64,000 bases of DNA from Paracoccus sediminilitoris (GTDB taxonomy: Bacteria > Pseudomonadota > Alphaproteobacteria > Rhodobacterales > Rhodobacteraceae): the NCBI RefSeq assembly GCF_003259195.1, contig NZ_QJPK01000010.1:62001-126000 (forward strand). Reading direction: 5' to 3'. Positions 8,944-18,533 of the stretch are shown piece after piece. The position numbers and the translations under genes are program-made. The notes under the pieces are model-generated. The model was given only the letters and a program-made list of their open reading frames with translations. It was not told the origin of the DNA and ran no database searches. The stretch's first letter is position 1, and each line of letters begins with the position of its first letter.

Positions 8944-10367
8944 ATGCGGCGACGAAACTGCCCGGCGAACTTGGGCCCATCCATTTTGTGGGGATCGGCG
9001 GCATCGGCATGTCCGGCATTGCCGAAGTGCTGCTGACCCTTGGCTATCGCGTGCAGGGCAGTGATTTGAAGACATCGAAGATCACCGACCGGCTGGTCAG
9101 CTTGGGCGCGCAGGTATTCGAAGGCCAGCGGGCCGAGAACGTGGAAGGGGCGGGCGTCATCGTCGTCTCGACCGCGATCAAGAAGGGCAACCCCGAGCTG
9201 GAGGAAGCCCGCCGCCGCGGTCTGCCCATCGTGCGCCGCGCCGAGATGCTGGCCGAGCTGATGCGGATGAAGTCGAACATCGCCATCGCCGGCACCCATG
9301 GCAAGACCACGACCACCACGATGGTCGCCACGCTGCTGGATGCGGGCGGCGTCGATCCGACCGTCATCAATGGCGGCGTGATCCATGCCTATGGGTCGAA
9401 CGCGCGGGCCGGTGCCGGCGAATGGATGGTGGTCGAGGCTGATGAAAGCGACGGGAGCTTCAACCGCCTGCCGGCCGATATTGCCATCATCACCAATATC
9501 GACCCCGAGCATATGGAGCATTGGGGCAGCTTCGATGCGCTGCGCCAAGGCTTCTACAACTTCGCGTCCGGCATTCCCTTCTATGGTCTGGCCGTCTGCT
9601 GCACCGACCACCCCGAGGTTCAGTCCTTGGTCGGCAAGCTGACCGATCGCCGTGTCGTCACCTTCGGCTTCAACGCACAGGCGGATGTCCGGGCCGTGAA
9701 CCTGCGCTATGACAAGGGCATCGCCCATTTCGATATTGCCTTGCAGGGCGAAACGCCCGACAACGCGTTGACCCCCGTCATGATCGAAGGCTGCACCTTG
9801 CCGATGCCGGGCGATCACAACGTGTCGAACTGCTTGGCTGCCGTGGCCGTCGCCCGTCACCTTGGCATCAAGAAGTCGGAAATCCGCGAGGCCCTGGCCA
9901 AGTTCGGCGGCGTCGGTCGGCGTTTCACCCGCGTGGGAGAGATCGGCGGCGTGACCATCATCGACGATTACGGGCACCACCCGGTCGAAATCGCCGCCGT
10001 CCTGAAGGCCGCGCGCCAGGCGACCACGGGCCGGGTCATCGCCGTTCATCAGCCGCACCGCTATTCCCGCCTGTCGACGTTGTTCGACGATTTCTGCACC
10101 TGTTTCAACGAAGCCGATGTCGTGGCCATCGCCGATGTCTATGCCGCCGGAGAGGACCCGATCCCTGGTGCTGGGCGCGACGATCTTGTTGCGGGCCTGA
10201 TCGCCCATGGTCACCGCCATGCCCGCGCCATCCTGTCCGAGGATGATCTGGAACGGCTGGTTCGGGAACAGGCACGGCCGGGCGACATGGTCGTCTGTCT
10301 TGGGGCGGGGACGATCTCGGCCTGGGCCAACAATTTGCCGGCACGGCTGCAGGGACAGGCTGCATGA
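8940..10367 (+). CDS. murC: UDP-N-acetylmuramate--L-alanine ligase MurC
   Basis: 475-residue ATP-dependent Mur ligase adding the first amino acid of the peptidoglycan stem. The Rossmann start [18 protein letters not shown], the ATP loop [14 protein letters not shown] (about 118-131), EADESDGSF and the C-terminal [14 protein letters not shown] and HQPHRYSRL segments are all intact. It overlaps murG and the next small membrane gene by 4 bases each, so the block is read as one message. Confidence 0.97.
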   Translation: MNAATKLPGELGPIHFVGIGGIGMSGIAEVLLTLGYRVQGSDLKTSKITDRLVSLGAQVFEGQRAENVEGAGVIVVSTAIKKGNPELEEARRRGLPIVRRAEMLAELMRMKSNIAIAGTHGKTTTTTMVATLLDAGGVDPTVINGGVIHAYGSNARAGAGEWMVVEADESDGSFNRLPADIAIITNIDPEHMEHWGSFDALRQGFYNFASGIPFYGLAVCCTDHPEVQSLVGKLTDRRVVTFGFNAQADVRAVNLRYDKGIAHFDIALQGETPDNALTPVMIEGCTLPMPGDHNVSNCLAAVAVARHLGIKKSEIREALAKFGGVGRRFTRVGEIGGVTIIDDYGHHPVEIAAVLKAARQATTGRVIAVHQPHRYSRLSTLFDDFCTCFNEADVVAIADVYAAGEDPIPGAGRDDLVAGLIAHGHRHARAILSEDDLERLVREQARPGDMVVCLGAGTISAWANNLPARLQGQAA

Positions 10368-10651
10368 CGGGCATCGCGCTGCCGCCATTCCCGGTGATCG
10401 CCCTTGCGTTGACCGGGATATGGCTGCTGGCCGCCTGTCTGGTGCCCCTTTTGCCAAACCGTTTGCGGCCCGCTGCGATCGTGATCCTGATCGTGCTGGG
10501 CGTTCCGAGCCTGGGTTGGCTGACGCTGCTTTGGGGGCCGGGGATCGGCGTGGCCAGCCTGGCGCTTGGGCTGCTGGCGCTGATCGTGCGGCCCCTGGGG
10601 CGCCGCCGCGCCGCGATACCGCCCGCGATCGATGGCGGGCAGCATCCGTGA
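10364..10651 (+). CDS. DUF2484-type small membrane protein between murC and murB
   Basis: 95 residues with about three hydrophobic helices and an Arg-rich, soluble tail ([12 protein letters not shown]). I recognise it as the DUF2484 type that Rhodobacterales keep between murC and murB. The position and 4-base overlaps on both sides (ATGA with murC, GTGA with the next gene) tie its expression to cell-wall synthesis, but no catalytic motif is visible and no function can be assigned. It might help position or regulate Mur enzymes at the membrane; that is guesswork from context. Confidence 0.75.
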   Translation: MTGIALPPFPVIALALTGIWLLAACLVPLLPNRLRPAAIVILIVLGVPSLGWLTLLWGPGIGVASLALGLLALIVRPLGRRRAAIPPAIDGGQHP

Positions 10652-10995
10652 ACCCCTGGATCATTGCCGCGCTTTGCCTGGCCGGATCCGGCTTCATCGC
10701 CTGGGGCAGTGCAAGGCTGAAGCTGCGCTGGCCACTGGTGGTGCTGGCCCTGCTGCTGATGGCCATCGCCTTTCAGCTGCTTCATGCTGCGCGGGGGCGC
10801 GACGGGTTCCGCGATCTGGCGGCCATCGTGGCCCAGGCCTTTACCGTTCTGCCCGCCCTGCTGGGGATGGCGGTGGGTCTGGCCATCGCCCATGTCCGGC
10901 ACCACAAGGTCAGATGGCGCCGTTGGGCGGGTCTGGTCACGGCGGGGGCATCCCTGACGGCGCTTGGTGCAGCGGTGGCGACTTTCCTGATCTGA
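10648..10995 (+). CDS. Small four-helix membrane protein in the mur cluster
   Basis: 115 residues starting with GTG at 10648, which overlaps the preceding stop as GTGA. The longer open frame beginning at 10207 lies inside murC and is not the gene. Four hydrophobic helices are visible at about 4-20, 28-46, 58-80 and 92-113, with a basic loop (HVRHHKVRWRRW) before the last. I recognise no domain. Coupling to the preceding DUF2484-type gene suggests the two act together in the membrane. The next gene, murB, appears to have its own promoter, so this may be the last gene of a ftsW-led transcript. Confidence 0.65.
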   Translation: MNPWIIAALCLAGSGFIAWGSARLKLRWPLVVLALLLMAIAFQLLHAARGRDGFRDLAAIVAQAFTVLPALLGMAVGLAIAHVRHHKVRWRRWAGLVTAGASLTALGAAVATFLI

Positions 10996-11008
10996 CCTTC
11001 GGGCGCTG

Positions 11009-11037
11009 TTGACGCGCCGCGCGCCGCTGGCTACCAC
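11009..11037 (+). promoter_or_regulatory. Candidate murB promoter, near-leaderless
   Basis: TTGACG at 11009-11014 and TACCAC at 11032-11037, spacer 17 bases. Transcription would start near 11044, one base before the murB ATG at 11045, and no Shine-Dalgarno sequence is seen upstream of that ATG, so the mRNA may be leaderless. Confidence 0.45.
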
Positions 11038-11044
11038 CTGACGC

Positions 11045-11980
11045 ATGAGCTTTGACCTTCCCACGCCGCGCGGCACCCTGATCCCCGACCGTCCCCTGAA
11101 CAGCCTGACATGGCTTCGCGTCGGAGGACCGGCCGATTGGCTGTTCCAGCCCGCCGACGCCGATGATCTGGCCGAATTCCTGGCGGCGCTGGACCCCGCG
11201 ATCCCGGTCTTTCCGATGGGCGTGGGCAGCAACCTGATCGTGCGCGACGGTGGCATCCGTGGTGTGGTCGTGCGTCTTGGCCGCGCCTTCAACGCGGTCT
11301 CGGTCGAGGATGGCGTGATCACCGCAGGAGCCGCGTCGCTGGATGCGCAGGTCGCGCGTCGCGCCGCAGAAGCGGGGCTGGACCTGACCTTCCTGCGCAC
11401 CATTCCCGGCAGCATCGGCGGTGCTGTGCGGATGAACGCCGGCTGCTACGGCAGCTATGTTTCCGATCACCTGGTCGAAATCCAGGTCGTGACGCGGCAG
11501 GGTGAACAGATCACCATGCCTGCTGCCGAACTGGGTTTTGGTTACCGCCATTCCGACATTCCCGCCGACTGGATCATCACGCAGGCGGTCTTTGCGGCGA
11601 CGCCGGGCGATCCCGACGCGCTGCATGTCAAGATGGCCGACCAGCTGGCCCGTCGCGACGAAAGCCAGCCAACAGGCGAACGCAGCGCCGGATCGACCTT
11701 CCGCAACCCGGCGGGGTTCAGTTCGACGGGCCAAGCGGATGACACCCATGACCTTAAGGCGTGGTCGCTTATCGATCGCGCGGGCTTGCGCGGTCACAGC
11801 TGGGGTGGAGCGCAGATGTCGGAAAAACATCCCAATTTTCTGCTGAATACCGGTGCAGCCACCGCGGCCGAGCTGGAAGCCTTGGGTGAGCTGGTGCGTC
11901 GCCGCGTCATGGAAGACAGCGGACATGACCTGCAATGGGAGGTCATCCGCATCGGCGACCCGCTGCCCGAAGGCGAATAG
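11045..11980 (+). CDS. murB: UDP-N-acetylenolpyruvoylglucosamine reductase MurB
   Basis: 311-residue FAD- and NADPH-dependent enzyme that reduces enolpyruvyl-UDP-GlcNAc to UDP-MurNAc. FAD-binding features include [27 protein letters not shown] and the segment [17 protein letters not shown]. The serine of the catalytic GSTFRNP motif and the C-terminal [12 protein letters not shown] are present, which places it in the type II class. It follows the small membrane genes after a 49-base gap containing a promoter-like sequence; downstream is ddl. Confidence 0.96.
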   Translation: MSFDLPTPRGTLIPDRPLNSLTWLRVGGPADWLFQPADADDLAEFLAALDPAIPVFPMGVGSNLIVRDGGIRGVVVRLGRAFNAVSVEDGVITAGAASLDAQVARRAAEAGLDLTFLRTIPGSIGGAVRMNAGCYGSYVSDHLVEIQVVTRQGEQITMPAAELGFGYRHSDIPADWIITQAVFAATPGDPDALHVKMADQLARRDESQPTGERSAGSTFRNPAGFSSTGQADDTHDLKAWSLIDRAGLRGHSWGGAQMSEKHPNFLLNTGAATAAELEALGELVRRRVMEDSGHDLQWEVIRIGDPLPEGE

Positions 11981-12065
11981 GCGCGCAGCGTCGCCAAAGG
12001 CGCGTTAACGGAAAATTCAGTCTTTTGCGATACCCGCTTTGCATGTAACCTTGGGGGGCACGCGA

Positions 12066-12115
12066 CACCCGGAACGGGTGCGAAGTGATGAATCTTAAGC
12101 CCGGATCAACCGGGC
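12066..12115 (+). other. Two adjacent hairpins in the murB-ddl gap
   Basis: CACCC (12066-12070) pairs with GGGTG (12076-12080), and GCCCGG (12099-12104) pairs with CCGGGC (12110-12115); both loops are 5 bases. Neither is followed by a T-run, so they look like leader structure in front of ddl rather than terminators. Confidence 0.35.
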
Positions 12116-12130
12116 GCGAAAGGCGATAAC

Positions 12131-13066
12131 GTGACGGGCAGGTCGAGCAGGACAGCCCACTCGGTCGCGATCCTGATGGGTGGCCCCTCGGCCGAGCGAG
12201 AGGTGTCGCTGTCATCGGGTCGCGAATGCGCGGCTGCGCTGCGGGTGGCGGGATATCAGGTAACCGAAATCGTGCTGGACGATGCCTTGGGCGACCAGGT
12301 CGTCCGGGCGCTGACCGAATGCCGGCCCGACGTCGTCTTCAACGCCCTGCACGGCAAATGGGGCGAAGATGGCTGCGTGCAAGGCCTGCTGGAATGGCTG
12401 GGGCTGCCCTATACCCATTCGGGCGTGTTGGCCTCGGCGTTGGCGATGGATAAGACGCGCGCCAAGGACGCCTTTCGTGCGGCGAACCTGCCCATCGTCG
12501 AAAGCGTGATCGCCGACGCCGATGAGGTCCGGCGCCGCCATGTCATTCCCGCCCCCTATGTGGTCAAGCCCAATGACGAAGGCTCCTCGGTGGGGGTCTA
12601 TATCGTCCATGACGGCGCCAACCAGCCACCGCAGCTGTCAAAGGACATGCCCGCGCGGGTGATGGTGGAAACCTATGCGCCCGGTCGCGAGCTGACGACC
12701 ACAGTGATGGGCGATCGCGCGCTGGAGGTGACCGAGATCATCACCGACGGCTGGTACGACTATGCCGCGAAATACACGGTCGGCGGATCACGCCACGTGA
12801 TTCCCGCCCAGATCCCCGACGACATCCGCGATGCCTGCCTGTCGCTGGCGCGCCGGGCCCATGACGCCCTTGGTTGCACCGGCCTGACGCGGACCGATTT
12901 CCGGTGGGACGACACGCGCGGCGCCGACGGTCTGATCATCCTGGAAGTCAACACCCAGCCCGGCATGACGCCGACCTCGCTGGCGCCGGAACAGGCAGCC
13001 CATGTCGGCATGGATTTTCCCGCCCTGATGCGGTGGATGGTGGAGGATGCGATGTGCCGCTCGTGA
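12131..13066 (+). CDS. ddl: D-alanine--D-alanine ligase
   Basis: 311-residue ATP-grasp ligase that makes the D-Ala-D-Ala dipeptide for the peptidoglycan stem. Seen: VAILMGGPSAEREVSLSSGR, NALHGKWGEDG, YVVKPNDEGSSVGV and the C-terminal metal and phosphate site ILEVNTQPGMTPTSLAPEQA. The start is GTG at 12131; a later ATG would cut into the conserved N-terminal strand. The ribosome site is weak. ftsQ begins inside its 3' end. Confidence 0.95.
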   Translation: MTGRSSRTAHSVAILMGGPSAEREVSLSSGRECAAALRVAGYQVTEIVLDDALGDQVVRALTECRPDVVFNALHGKWGEDGCVQGLLEWLGLPYTHSGVLASALAMDKTRAKDAFRAANLPIVESVIADADEVRRRHVIPAPYVVKPNDEGSSVGVYIVHDGANQPPQLSKDMPARVMVETYAPGRELTTTVMGDRALEVTEIITDGWYDYAAKYTVGGSRHVIPAQIPDDIRDACLSLARRAHDALGCTGLTRTDFRWDDTRGADGLIILEVNTQPGMTPTSLAPEQAAHVGMDFPALMRWMVEDAMCRS

Positions 13067-14001
13067 TCGATCATCGCCCCGGAAAGCAGGTCACCCCCGA
13101 ACCTCCGCGCCAGCGGCGCGATCCCGCACCATCGCGGCTGAAATATCGCCTCGAACGGATGTGGCTGACGCCGCTTTACCGTCGCATGGTCCGGGTGGGC
13201 GTACCCGCCTTCCTGATCGCCATGATCGCGGGGCTGTGGCTGGCCGACGAGGATCGGCGCGCGCTGCTGAAAGGGGGCATCGCCTCGGTCGTCGACACGA
13301 TCCAGAGCCGAGAGGAATTCCAGGTCCGCACCATGACGATCGAGGGGGCGTCCCCGGTCGTCGAACGCGCCTTGCGGGCGATGCTGCCGGTTGACCTGCC
13401 GGCCTCGAGCTTCGATATCGACCTGCCGGCGCTGCGCATCCAGGTGATGCAGCTGGACGCGGTCGAAAGCATCGACCTGCGCGTCAAGCCGGGCGGCATC
13501 CTGTCGGCGGTGGTCAAGGAACGCGAACCCGCCATCCTCTGGCGTCGTGCCCGCGGGATCGAGATTCTGGATCGTGGCGGCCACCGCGTTGCCAGCGTCA
13601 CCTCGCGCGAGGTGCGCCCCGAGCTGCCGCTGATCTCGGGCGAGGGGGCGGATGTGATGACCGCCGAGGCGCTGAACCTGTTCGACGCGGCCGGTCCGAT
13701 CCTGCCGCGGGTGCGCGGATTGGTGCGCCGGGGCGAACGGCGGTGGGACCTGGTGCTGGATCACGGTCAGCGGATCATGCTGCCCGCGCATGGCGCGGTC
13801 GTCGCGCTGGAGGCCGCCATCGCCCTTGACCGGGCCGAGGATCTGCTGGCGCGCGATGTCATGATCGTGGATCTGCGCGACCCGCAGCGTCCGGTCCTGC
13901 GTCTTGGCCTTGATGCCCGCAACACGATCCGCGGCGCGCGCGGCCTGACCCTGCTGGGGCCGGACGGGGCGCCGCTGCAAGAAGACGAAAAGAAAAGCTG
14001 A
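13054..14001 (+). CDS. ftsQ: Cell division protein FtsQ
   Basis: 315-residue bitopic divisome protein with a basic cytoplasmic N-terminus, one membrane helix at about 46-65 (MVRVGVPAFLIAMIAGLWLA) and a periplasmic POTRA domain (about 85-155) followed by the beta domain. It links early and late divisome proteins. I chose GTG 13054 because GGAGG at 13042-13046 sits 7 bases before it; GTG 13063, giving a 4-base overlap with ddl, is the alternative. Both overlap the end of ddl. Confidence 0.92.
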   Translation: MPLVIDHRPGKQVTPEPPRQRRDPAPSRLKYRLERMWLTPLYRRMVRVGVPAFLIAMIAGLWLADEDRRALLKGGIASVVDTIQSREEFQVRTMTIEGASPVVERALRAMLPVDLPASSFDIDLPALRIQVMQLDAVESIDLRVKPGGILSAVVKEREPAILWRRARGIEILDRGGHRVASVTSREVRPELPLISGEGADVMTAEALNLFDAAGPILPRVRGLVRRGERRWDLVLDHGQRIMLPAHGAVVALEAAIALDRAEDLLARDVMIVDLRDPQRPVLRLGLDARNTIRGARGLTLLGPDGAPLQEDEKKS

Positions 14002-14029
14002 AAATCAGCACGAAGGGGGGACGAAGCGA

Positions 14030-15364
14030 ATGGCGGAATTGTACCAGACACAGCGCGCGATGCGGAACATGCGCCGGGCAGCCCTTCAAAGGGGCGTGAT
14101 CGGCATCCTGGATATCGGCACATCGAAGATCGCCTGCCTGGTGCTGCGTTTCGACGGCACCGGCACCTTTCGCGAAACCGACGGCGTCGGGCCGATGGCG
14201 GGGCAGGTGAATTTCCGCGTCATCGGTGCGGCTTCGACCCGGTCGCGCGGCATGCGTCGCGGCCAGATCGAGACCATGGCCGAAACCGAGCGCGCCATCC
14301 GCACTGTCGTCGCCGCCGCGCAGAAACTGGCCGGCGTGCGGATCGACCATGTGATCGCCTGCCTGTCGGGCGGCTCGCCTGCTTCATACGGATTGGCGGG
14401 AGAGATCACCTTGGCGGCGGGCAAGGTTGCCGAACATGACGTCGCCTCGGTCATGGCTGCCTGCGAGGTGCCCGATTTCGGTCGGGGCCGCGAGGTTCTG
14501 CACGCCCAACCGGTGAATTTCGCCGTCGACAACCGCTCCAGCCTGGCCGATCCGCGCGATCATGTCGGCAACAAGCTGTTCTGCGACATGCATGTGCTGA
14601 CACTGGACGGCGATGTGATGGGCAACCTGGTGCAGTGTATTCGCCGCTGCGACCTGGAACTGGCGGGCATCGCATCGGCGCCCTATGCCTCGGCCCGGGC
14701 CAGCCTGGTCGAGGATGAGCAGGAACTAGGCGCCGCCTGCATCGATTTCGGGGGCGGCGGAACGGGCGTTTCGATCTTCATCAAGAAGCACATGATTTTT
14801 TCCGATCACGTGCCGATCGGGGGCAACCTGATCACCCAGGACATCGCGCAGGGCCTGCGCGTGCCGCTGCCCGTGGCCGAACGTCTGAAGACCCTGGACG
14901 GCGGGGTCGAGGCGACCGGTCAGGATGATCGCGAAATGATCGATGTCGGCGGCAATACCGGGGATTGGGAAACCGACCGGCGCACCGTCAGCCGGGCCGA
15001 CGTGATCGGCGTCATGCGCCCGCGTGTCGAGGAAATTCTGGAAAACGTGCGCGGCGTTCTGGATGCGGCGGGCTTCGACTATATGCCCAGCCAGCAGATC
15101 GTCCTGACGGGTGGCGGCAGCCAGATCCCTGGTCTGGACGGGCTGGCGACACGCATCCTGGGGCCGAACGTCCGTTGCGGCAGGCCGCTGCGGATCGACG
15201 GATTGGCGCATGAACTGACCGATCCCAGCTTTTCCAGTGCGGTCGGTCTGGCGCTTTTCGCGGCCCATCCGCAGGATGAATGGTGGGACTTTGAAATGCC
15301 CGCCGACAATTACCCCGGACGCAGTTTCCGGCGCGCCTATCGGTGGTTCAAGAACAACTGGTAA
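14030..15364 (+). CDS. ftsA: Cell division protein FtsA
   Basis: 444-residue actin-like ATPase that anchors FtsZ filaments to the membrane. The phosphate-1 segment is GILDIGTSKIACLVLRF, the phosphate-2 segment is CIDFGGGGTGVSIF and the adenosine segment is IVLTGGGSQIPGLDGLA. The C-terminus ends in a short amphipathic, basic and aromatic tail (FRRAYRWFKNNW) that fits the membrane-targeting helix. It follows ftsQ after 28 bases containing AAGGGGGGA and is separated from ftsZ by a 227-base gap. Confidence 0.96.
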   Translation: MAELYQTQRAMRNMRRAALQRGVIGILDIGTSKIACLVLRFDGTGTFRETDGVGPMAGQVNFRVIGAASTRSRGMRRGQIETMAETERAIRTVVAAAQKLAGVRIDHVIACLSGGSPASYGLAGEITLAAGKVAEHDVASVMAACEVPDFGRGREVLHAQPVNFAVDNRSSLADPRDHVGNKLFCDMHVLTLDGDVMGNLVQCIRRCDLELAGIASAPYASARASLVEDEQELGAACIDFGGGGTGVSIFIKKHMIFSDHVPIGGNLITQDIAQGLRVPLPVAERLKTLDGGVEATGQDDREMIDVGGNTGDWETDRRTVSRADVIGVMRPRVEEILENVRGVLDAAGFDYMPSQQIVLTGGGSQIPGLDGLATRILGPNVRCGRPLRIDGLAHELTDPSFSSAVGLALFAAHPQDEWWDFEMPADNYPGRSFRRAYRWFKNNW

Positions 15365-15381
15365 GGGCCTGCAAGACACAG

Positions 15382-15530
15382 AAAATATGGAGGTCGCATG
15401 ATGTGGCCACCATATTCGGGCATTGTGGCAAGATACCGCCGAAACCATCCCTGAACATGGCCATATTTTGAATGGCGACTGTGTTTTTTGGGTGACGCTT
15501 GGCGAGGGAATGTTTACGATAGTCAGTAAA
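15382..15530 (+). promoter_or_regulatory. Inverted-repeat region upstream of ftsZ
   Basis: AAAATATGG (15382-15390) is the exact reverse complement of CCATATTTT (15461-15469), with a further CCATATT at 15410-15416. Nearer to ftsZ, TTTAC (15513-15517) and GTAAA (15526-15530) form a palindrome overlapping a possible promoter, GTGACG at 15492-15497 and TACGAT at 15515-15520 with 17 bases between. Together they suggest separate transcriptional control of ftsZ. Confidence 0.4.
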
Positions 15531-15591
15531 TACGGGGATTCGAGCGGGCAGCCCGCGCCCGATAACGAAGCAGCGATTACAGGCGGACAGC

Positions 15592-17193
15592 ATGAACCTC
15601 AATCTGATGATGAATGACGAAGAAGAGCTGAAGCCACGCATCACCGTGTTCGGTGTGGGCGGGGCAGGCGGCAACGCGGTCAACAACATGATCCAGAAGC
15701 AGCTTGATGGTGTCGAGTTCGTGGTCGCGAATACCGATGCGCAGGCGCTGCAGCAATCTCTGGCCACCAGCCGCGTGCAGATGGGTCCGAAAGTGACCGA
15801 AGGTCTGGGTGCTGGTGCCAAGCCCACCATTGGCGCAAAAGCCGCCGAAGAGACGATCGAGGATATCGTCGATCATCTGATGGGCGCGCATATGTGCTTC
15901 ATCACCGCCGGAATGGGCGGCGGCACCGGCACCGGTGCGGCGCCGATCATCGCCCAAGCCGCGCGCGAGATGGGCATTCTGACCGTCGGCGTTGTGACCA
16001 AGCCCTTCCAGTTCGAAGGCACGAAGCGGATGCGCCAGGCCGAGGAAGGCGTTGAGGCCCTGCAGAAGGTCGTGGACACGCTGATCATTATTCCGAACCA
16101 GAACCTGTTCCGCCTGGCCAACGAAAAGACCACCTTTACCGAGGCCTTCGCGATGGCCGACGACGTGCTGTACCAGGGCGTCAAGGGTGTGACCGACCTG
16201 ATGGTCCGTCCCGGTCTGATCAACCTGGACTTTGCCGACGTTCGCGCCGTGATGGACGAAATGGGCAAGGCCATGATGGGCACCGGCGAAGCGACGGGCG
16301 AAAACCGTGCGCAGGAAGCCGCCGAACGCGCCATCGCCAACCCGCTGCTGGACGAGATCAGCCTGAACGGCGCCCGCGGCGTGCTGATCAACATCACCGG
16401 CGGCTATGACATGACTCTGTTCGAGCTGGACGAGGCCGCTAATGTCATTCGCGACAAGGTCGACAGCGATGCCAACATCATCGTCGGTTCGACCCTGGAC
16501 CCCGACATGGACGGCAACATCCGCGTGTCGGTCGTAGCGACCGGTATCGATGCCGCCGTTGCCGTGGCCGAAGTTCCTTCGCCTCGTCGCAGCATGGCCG
16601 CTCCGCTGACCCAGAACCCCGTGGTTGGTTCGCAGGCGGAAGCCGAAACCCAGATGCCGCAGCGCCGCGTGACGTCCTCTGTCGCTCAGCAGCCCGAACA
16701 GGCGGCCCCGCAGGCCCCTGCTGCCCGAACCGAGGAAGATATGCCGCAGCCGGCCTATCAGCCTAAGGACAATGCGCGTCAGGCCCCGGCCGCCCGCATC
16801 GACGACGATGCCTCGGCCTTTGTGGCACCCCGTGCGCCCCAGCCCGCGCGGGCCGGTCAACCCGCCCCCGAGGTGATGGATCGCCTGCGTCGCGCCGTGG
16901 ACAACCACAACCAGACGGGCAGTGCCTCCGGCGCCCCCAAGCAGCAGCCCGCACAGGGTACCGCCGCCCAAAGCCGGATGAGCGGTCTTGGTCGGATGCT
17001 GGAGCGGATGGCTGGTCATGGCGATCAGTCGACCGCGCAAAAGCCGTCCTCGTCGTCCATCGCAGAGCGTGTGAATGAACGCGTGGCGACCCGTGCCCGT
17101 CAGCAGGATACCGATTTCGACGATCTGGCCAGCCCCGACAGCAGTCAGGACAATGTCGAGATCCCGGCTTTCCTGCGTCGTCAGGCCAACTGA
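15592..17193 (+). CDS. ftsZ: Cell division GTPase FtsZ
   Basis: 533-residue tubulin homologue that forms the Z-ring. The N-terminal GTPase core has [15 protein letters not shown] and the signature [10 protein letters not shown] near 109-118; the T7 loop [11 protein letters not shown] is intact. Residues from about 330 to 518 are a long disordered linker rich in Ala, Pro, Gln and Arg, longer than in enterobacteria but usual for alphaproteobacteria. The extreme C-terminus [11 protein letters not shown] is the conserved peptide that binds FtsA and other partners. A terminator follows 34 bases downstream. Confidence 0.97.
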   Translation: MNLNLMMNDEEELKPRITVFGVGGAGGNAVNNMIQKQLDGVEFVVANTDAQALQQSLATSRVQMGPKVTEGLGAGAKPTIGAKAAEETIEDIVDHLMGAHMCFITAGMGGGTGTGAAPIIAQAAREMGILTVGVVTKPFQFEGTKRMRQAEEGVEALQKVVDTLIIIPNQNLFRLANEKTTFTEAFAMADDVLYQGVKGVTDLMVRPGLINLDFADVRAVMDEMGKAMMGTGEATGENRAQEAAERAIANPLLDEISLNGARGVLINITGGYDMTLFELDEAANVIRDKVDSDANIIVGSTLDPDMDGNIRVSVVATGIDAAVAVAEVPSPRRSMAAPLTQNPVVGSQAEAETQMPQRRVTSSVAQQPEQAAPQAPAARTEEDMPQPAYQPKDNARQAPAARIDDDASAFVAPRAPQPARAGQPAPEVMDRLRRAVDNHNQTGSASGAPKQQPAQGTAAQSRMSGLGRMLERMAGHGDQSTAQKPSSSSIAERVNERVATRARQQDTDFDDLASPDSSQDNVEIPAFLRRQAN

Positions 17194-17227
17194 GCCCGAT
17201 CACGAAACTGACATATGTTGAATGGAC

Positions 17228-17251
17228 GGGGCTGCCTTTGGCGGCCCTTTT
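17228..17251 (+). terminator. Rho-independent terminator after ftsZ
   Basis: GGGCTGCC (17229-17236) pairs with GGCGGCCC (17240-17247), including one G-T pair, over a TTT loop, followed by TTTT. It separates ftsZ from lpxC. Confidence 0.8.
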
Positions 17252-17282
17252 CCATTGCATATCCATGCATTTGACAAGATAG

Positions 17283-17306
17283 CCCGCCCTGTCGCCGCAG
17301 GGCGGG
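17283..17306 (+). other. Perfect GC hairpin upstream of lpxC
   Basis: CCCGCCCTG (17283-17291) and CAGGGCGGG (17298-17306) form a 9-bp stem with loop TCGCCG. No T-run follows. A perfect TTGACA lies just upstream at 17271-17276 but has no -10 at the right distance. The element may be a leader structure of lpxC or a second barrier after ftsZ. Confidence 0.35.
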
Positions 17307-17420
17307 GCGCAAGTGTTTCACTCCGTTACAATTCGTTAATTGAATGCTTTGACGTCTGATCCTAGCTGAACTGACACAGGCCGCGATGGCCGTGACCAAA
17401 AGAACGAAGGCAGGCATGTC

Positions 17421-18365
17421 ATGCAGGCGACATTGAAAGACAAGGTGGCATTTTCGGGCGTCGGGCTTCACTCGGGCGCCTCGGCGCAGCTGGTGATCCA
17501 TCCTGCACCCGTCGGTCATGGCATTGTCTTTCGCCGGATCGACCTGACGCCTGCCGTGGATATTCCCGCCATCTGGAGCCAGGTGACCCCGTCTCCGTTG
17601 TGCACGCTGATGGATAATGGCGCGGGCGTCACCCTGTCGACCGTCGAACACGTGATGGCCGCCCTTTCCGGGACCGGCATTCACAATGCCTTGGTCACCG
17701 TGGACGGACCCGAAGTTCCGATTCTGGATGGATCCTCCGCCGTGTTCGTCGATGCGATTCTGGAAACCGGCATCGAACGCCAGAACGCCCCCTTGCGGGC
17801 GATCCGCGTTCTGCGCACCGTCGAGGTTCGTCGCGGCGACGCCTTTGCCCGTCTGAGCCCGGCCGATCACCTTGAGATCGATTTTCAGATCGATTTCGAT
17901 GATGCCGCCATCGGGCATCAGGAAAAGCGGTTGGACATGGCCAATGGGGCCTTCCTGCGTGAATTAGCCGACAGCCGGACCTTTTGCCGCGCCTCTGATG
18001 TCGAGACGATGCGTCAAAACGGTTTGGCCCTTGGCGGCACCTATCTGAACGCCGTCGTCGTCGATGGCGCGCAGGTTCTGTCGCCCGGCGGTCTGCGTCA
18101 TCAGGACGAGGCCGTGCGCCACAAGATGCTGGATGCGACCGGCGATCTGGCACTGGCCGGTGCGCCGTTGCTGGCCCGCTATACCGGTCATCGTGCCGGT
18201 CATGCGATGACGAACCACCTGCTGCGCGCGCTGTTCGCCGATCCGACGGCCTGGACCTGGGAAACCTGTTCGGCCGATCTGGAAGACCGTCTTCCGGGTG
18301 CCCGGATCACGGAACATGCCGCAGTTCAGGCAGACATGGCCGCCTTTTCTTTTGCGGCTGAATGA
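17421..18365 (+). CDS. lpxC: UDP-3-O-acyl-N-acetylglucosamine deacetylase LpxC
   Basis: 314-residue zinc enzyme for the committed step of lipid A synthesis. Zinc and catalytic residues are present: His77 in TVEHVMAAL and His234/Asp238 in the motif HKMLDATGDLALAG, and the glutamate in LDGSSAVFVDAI is typical of the family. It lies right after ftsZ, the common proteobacterial arrangement that puts lipopolysaccharide and division genes side by side. The intergenic hairpin and the ftsZ terminator indicate it has its own promoter. Confidence 0.96.
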   Translation: MQATLKDKVAFSGVGLHSGASAQLVIHPAPVGHGIVFRRIDLTPAVDIPAIWSQVTPSPLCTLMDNGAGVTLSTVEHVMAALSGTGIHNALVTVDGPEVPILDGSSAVFVDAILETGIERQNAPLRAIRVLRTVEVRRGDAFARLSPADHLEIDFQIDFDDAAIGHQEKRLDMANGAFLRELADSRTFCRASDVETMRQNGLALGGTYLNAVVVDGAQVLSPGGLRHQDEAVRHKMLDATGDLALAGAPLLARYTGHRAGHAMTNHLLRALFADPTAWTWETCSADLEDRLPGARITEHAAVQADMAAFSFAAE

Positions 18366-18533
18366 AAGCGCCCCCGTGGCGGGTGCCGGGGCTGTCGCCA
18401 TCGACGCCGCGCGAAAGCCACGCGGAATTCAACGGATTGCCATTTTGCGCCCCCTGATGTTCTGTGCTAGGAGGTGCCGGCAGCGCAGCCTTTCAGGGGC
18501 GGCCGCACGGCAGAATCGTAGGGCAGGGTGAAG

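Noticed and set aside
17271..17299. TTGACA at 17271 as the lpxC promoter
   Set aside because: The -35 is perfect, but the position 17 bases downstream falls in a GC-rich hairpin with no -10.
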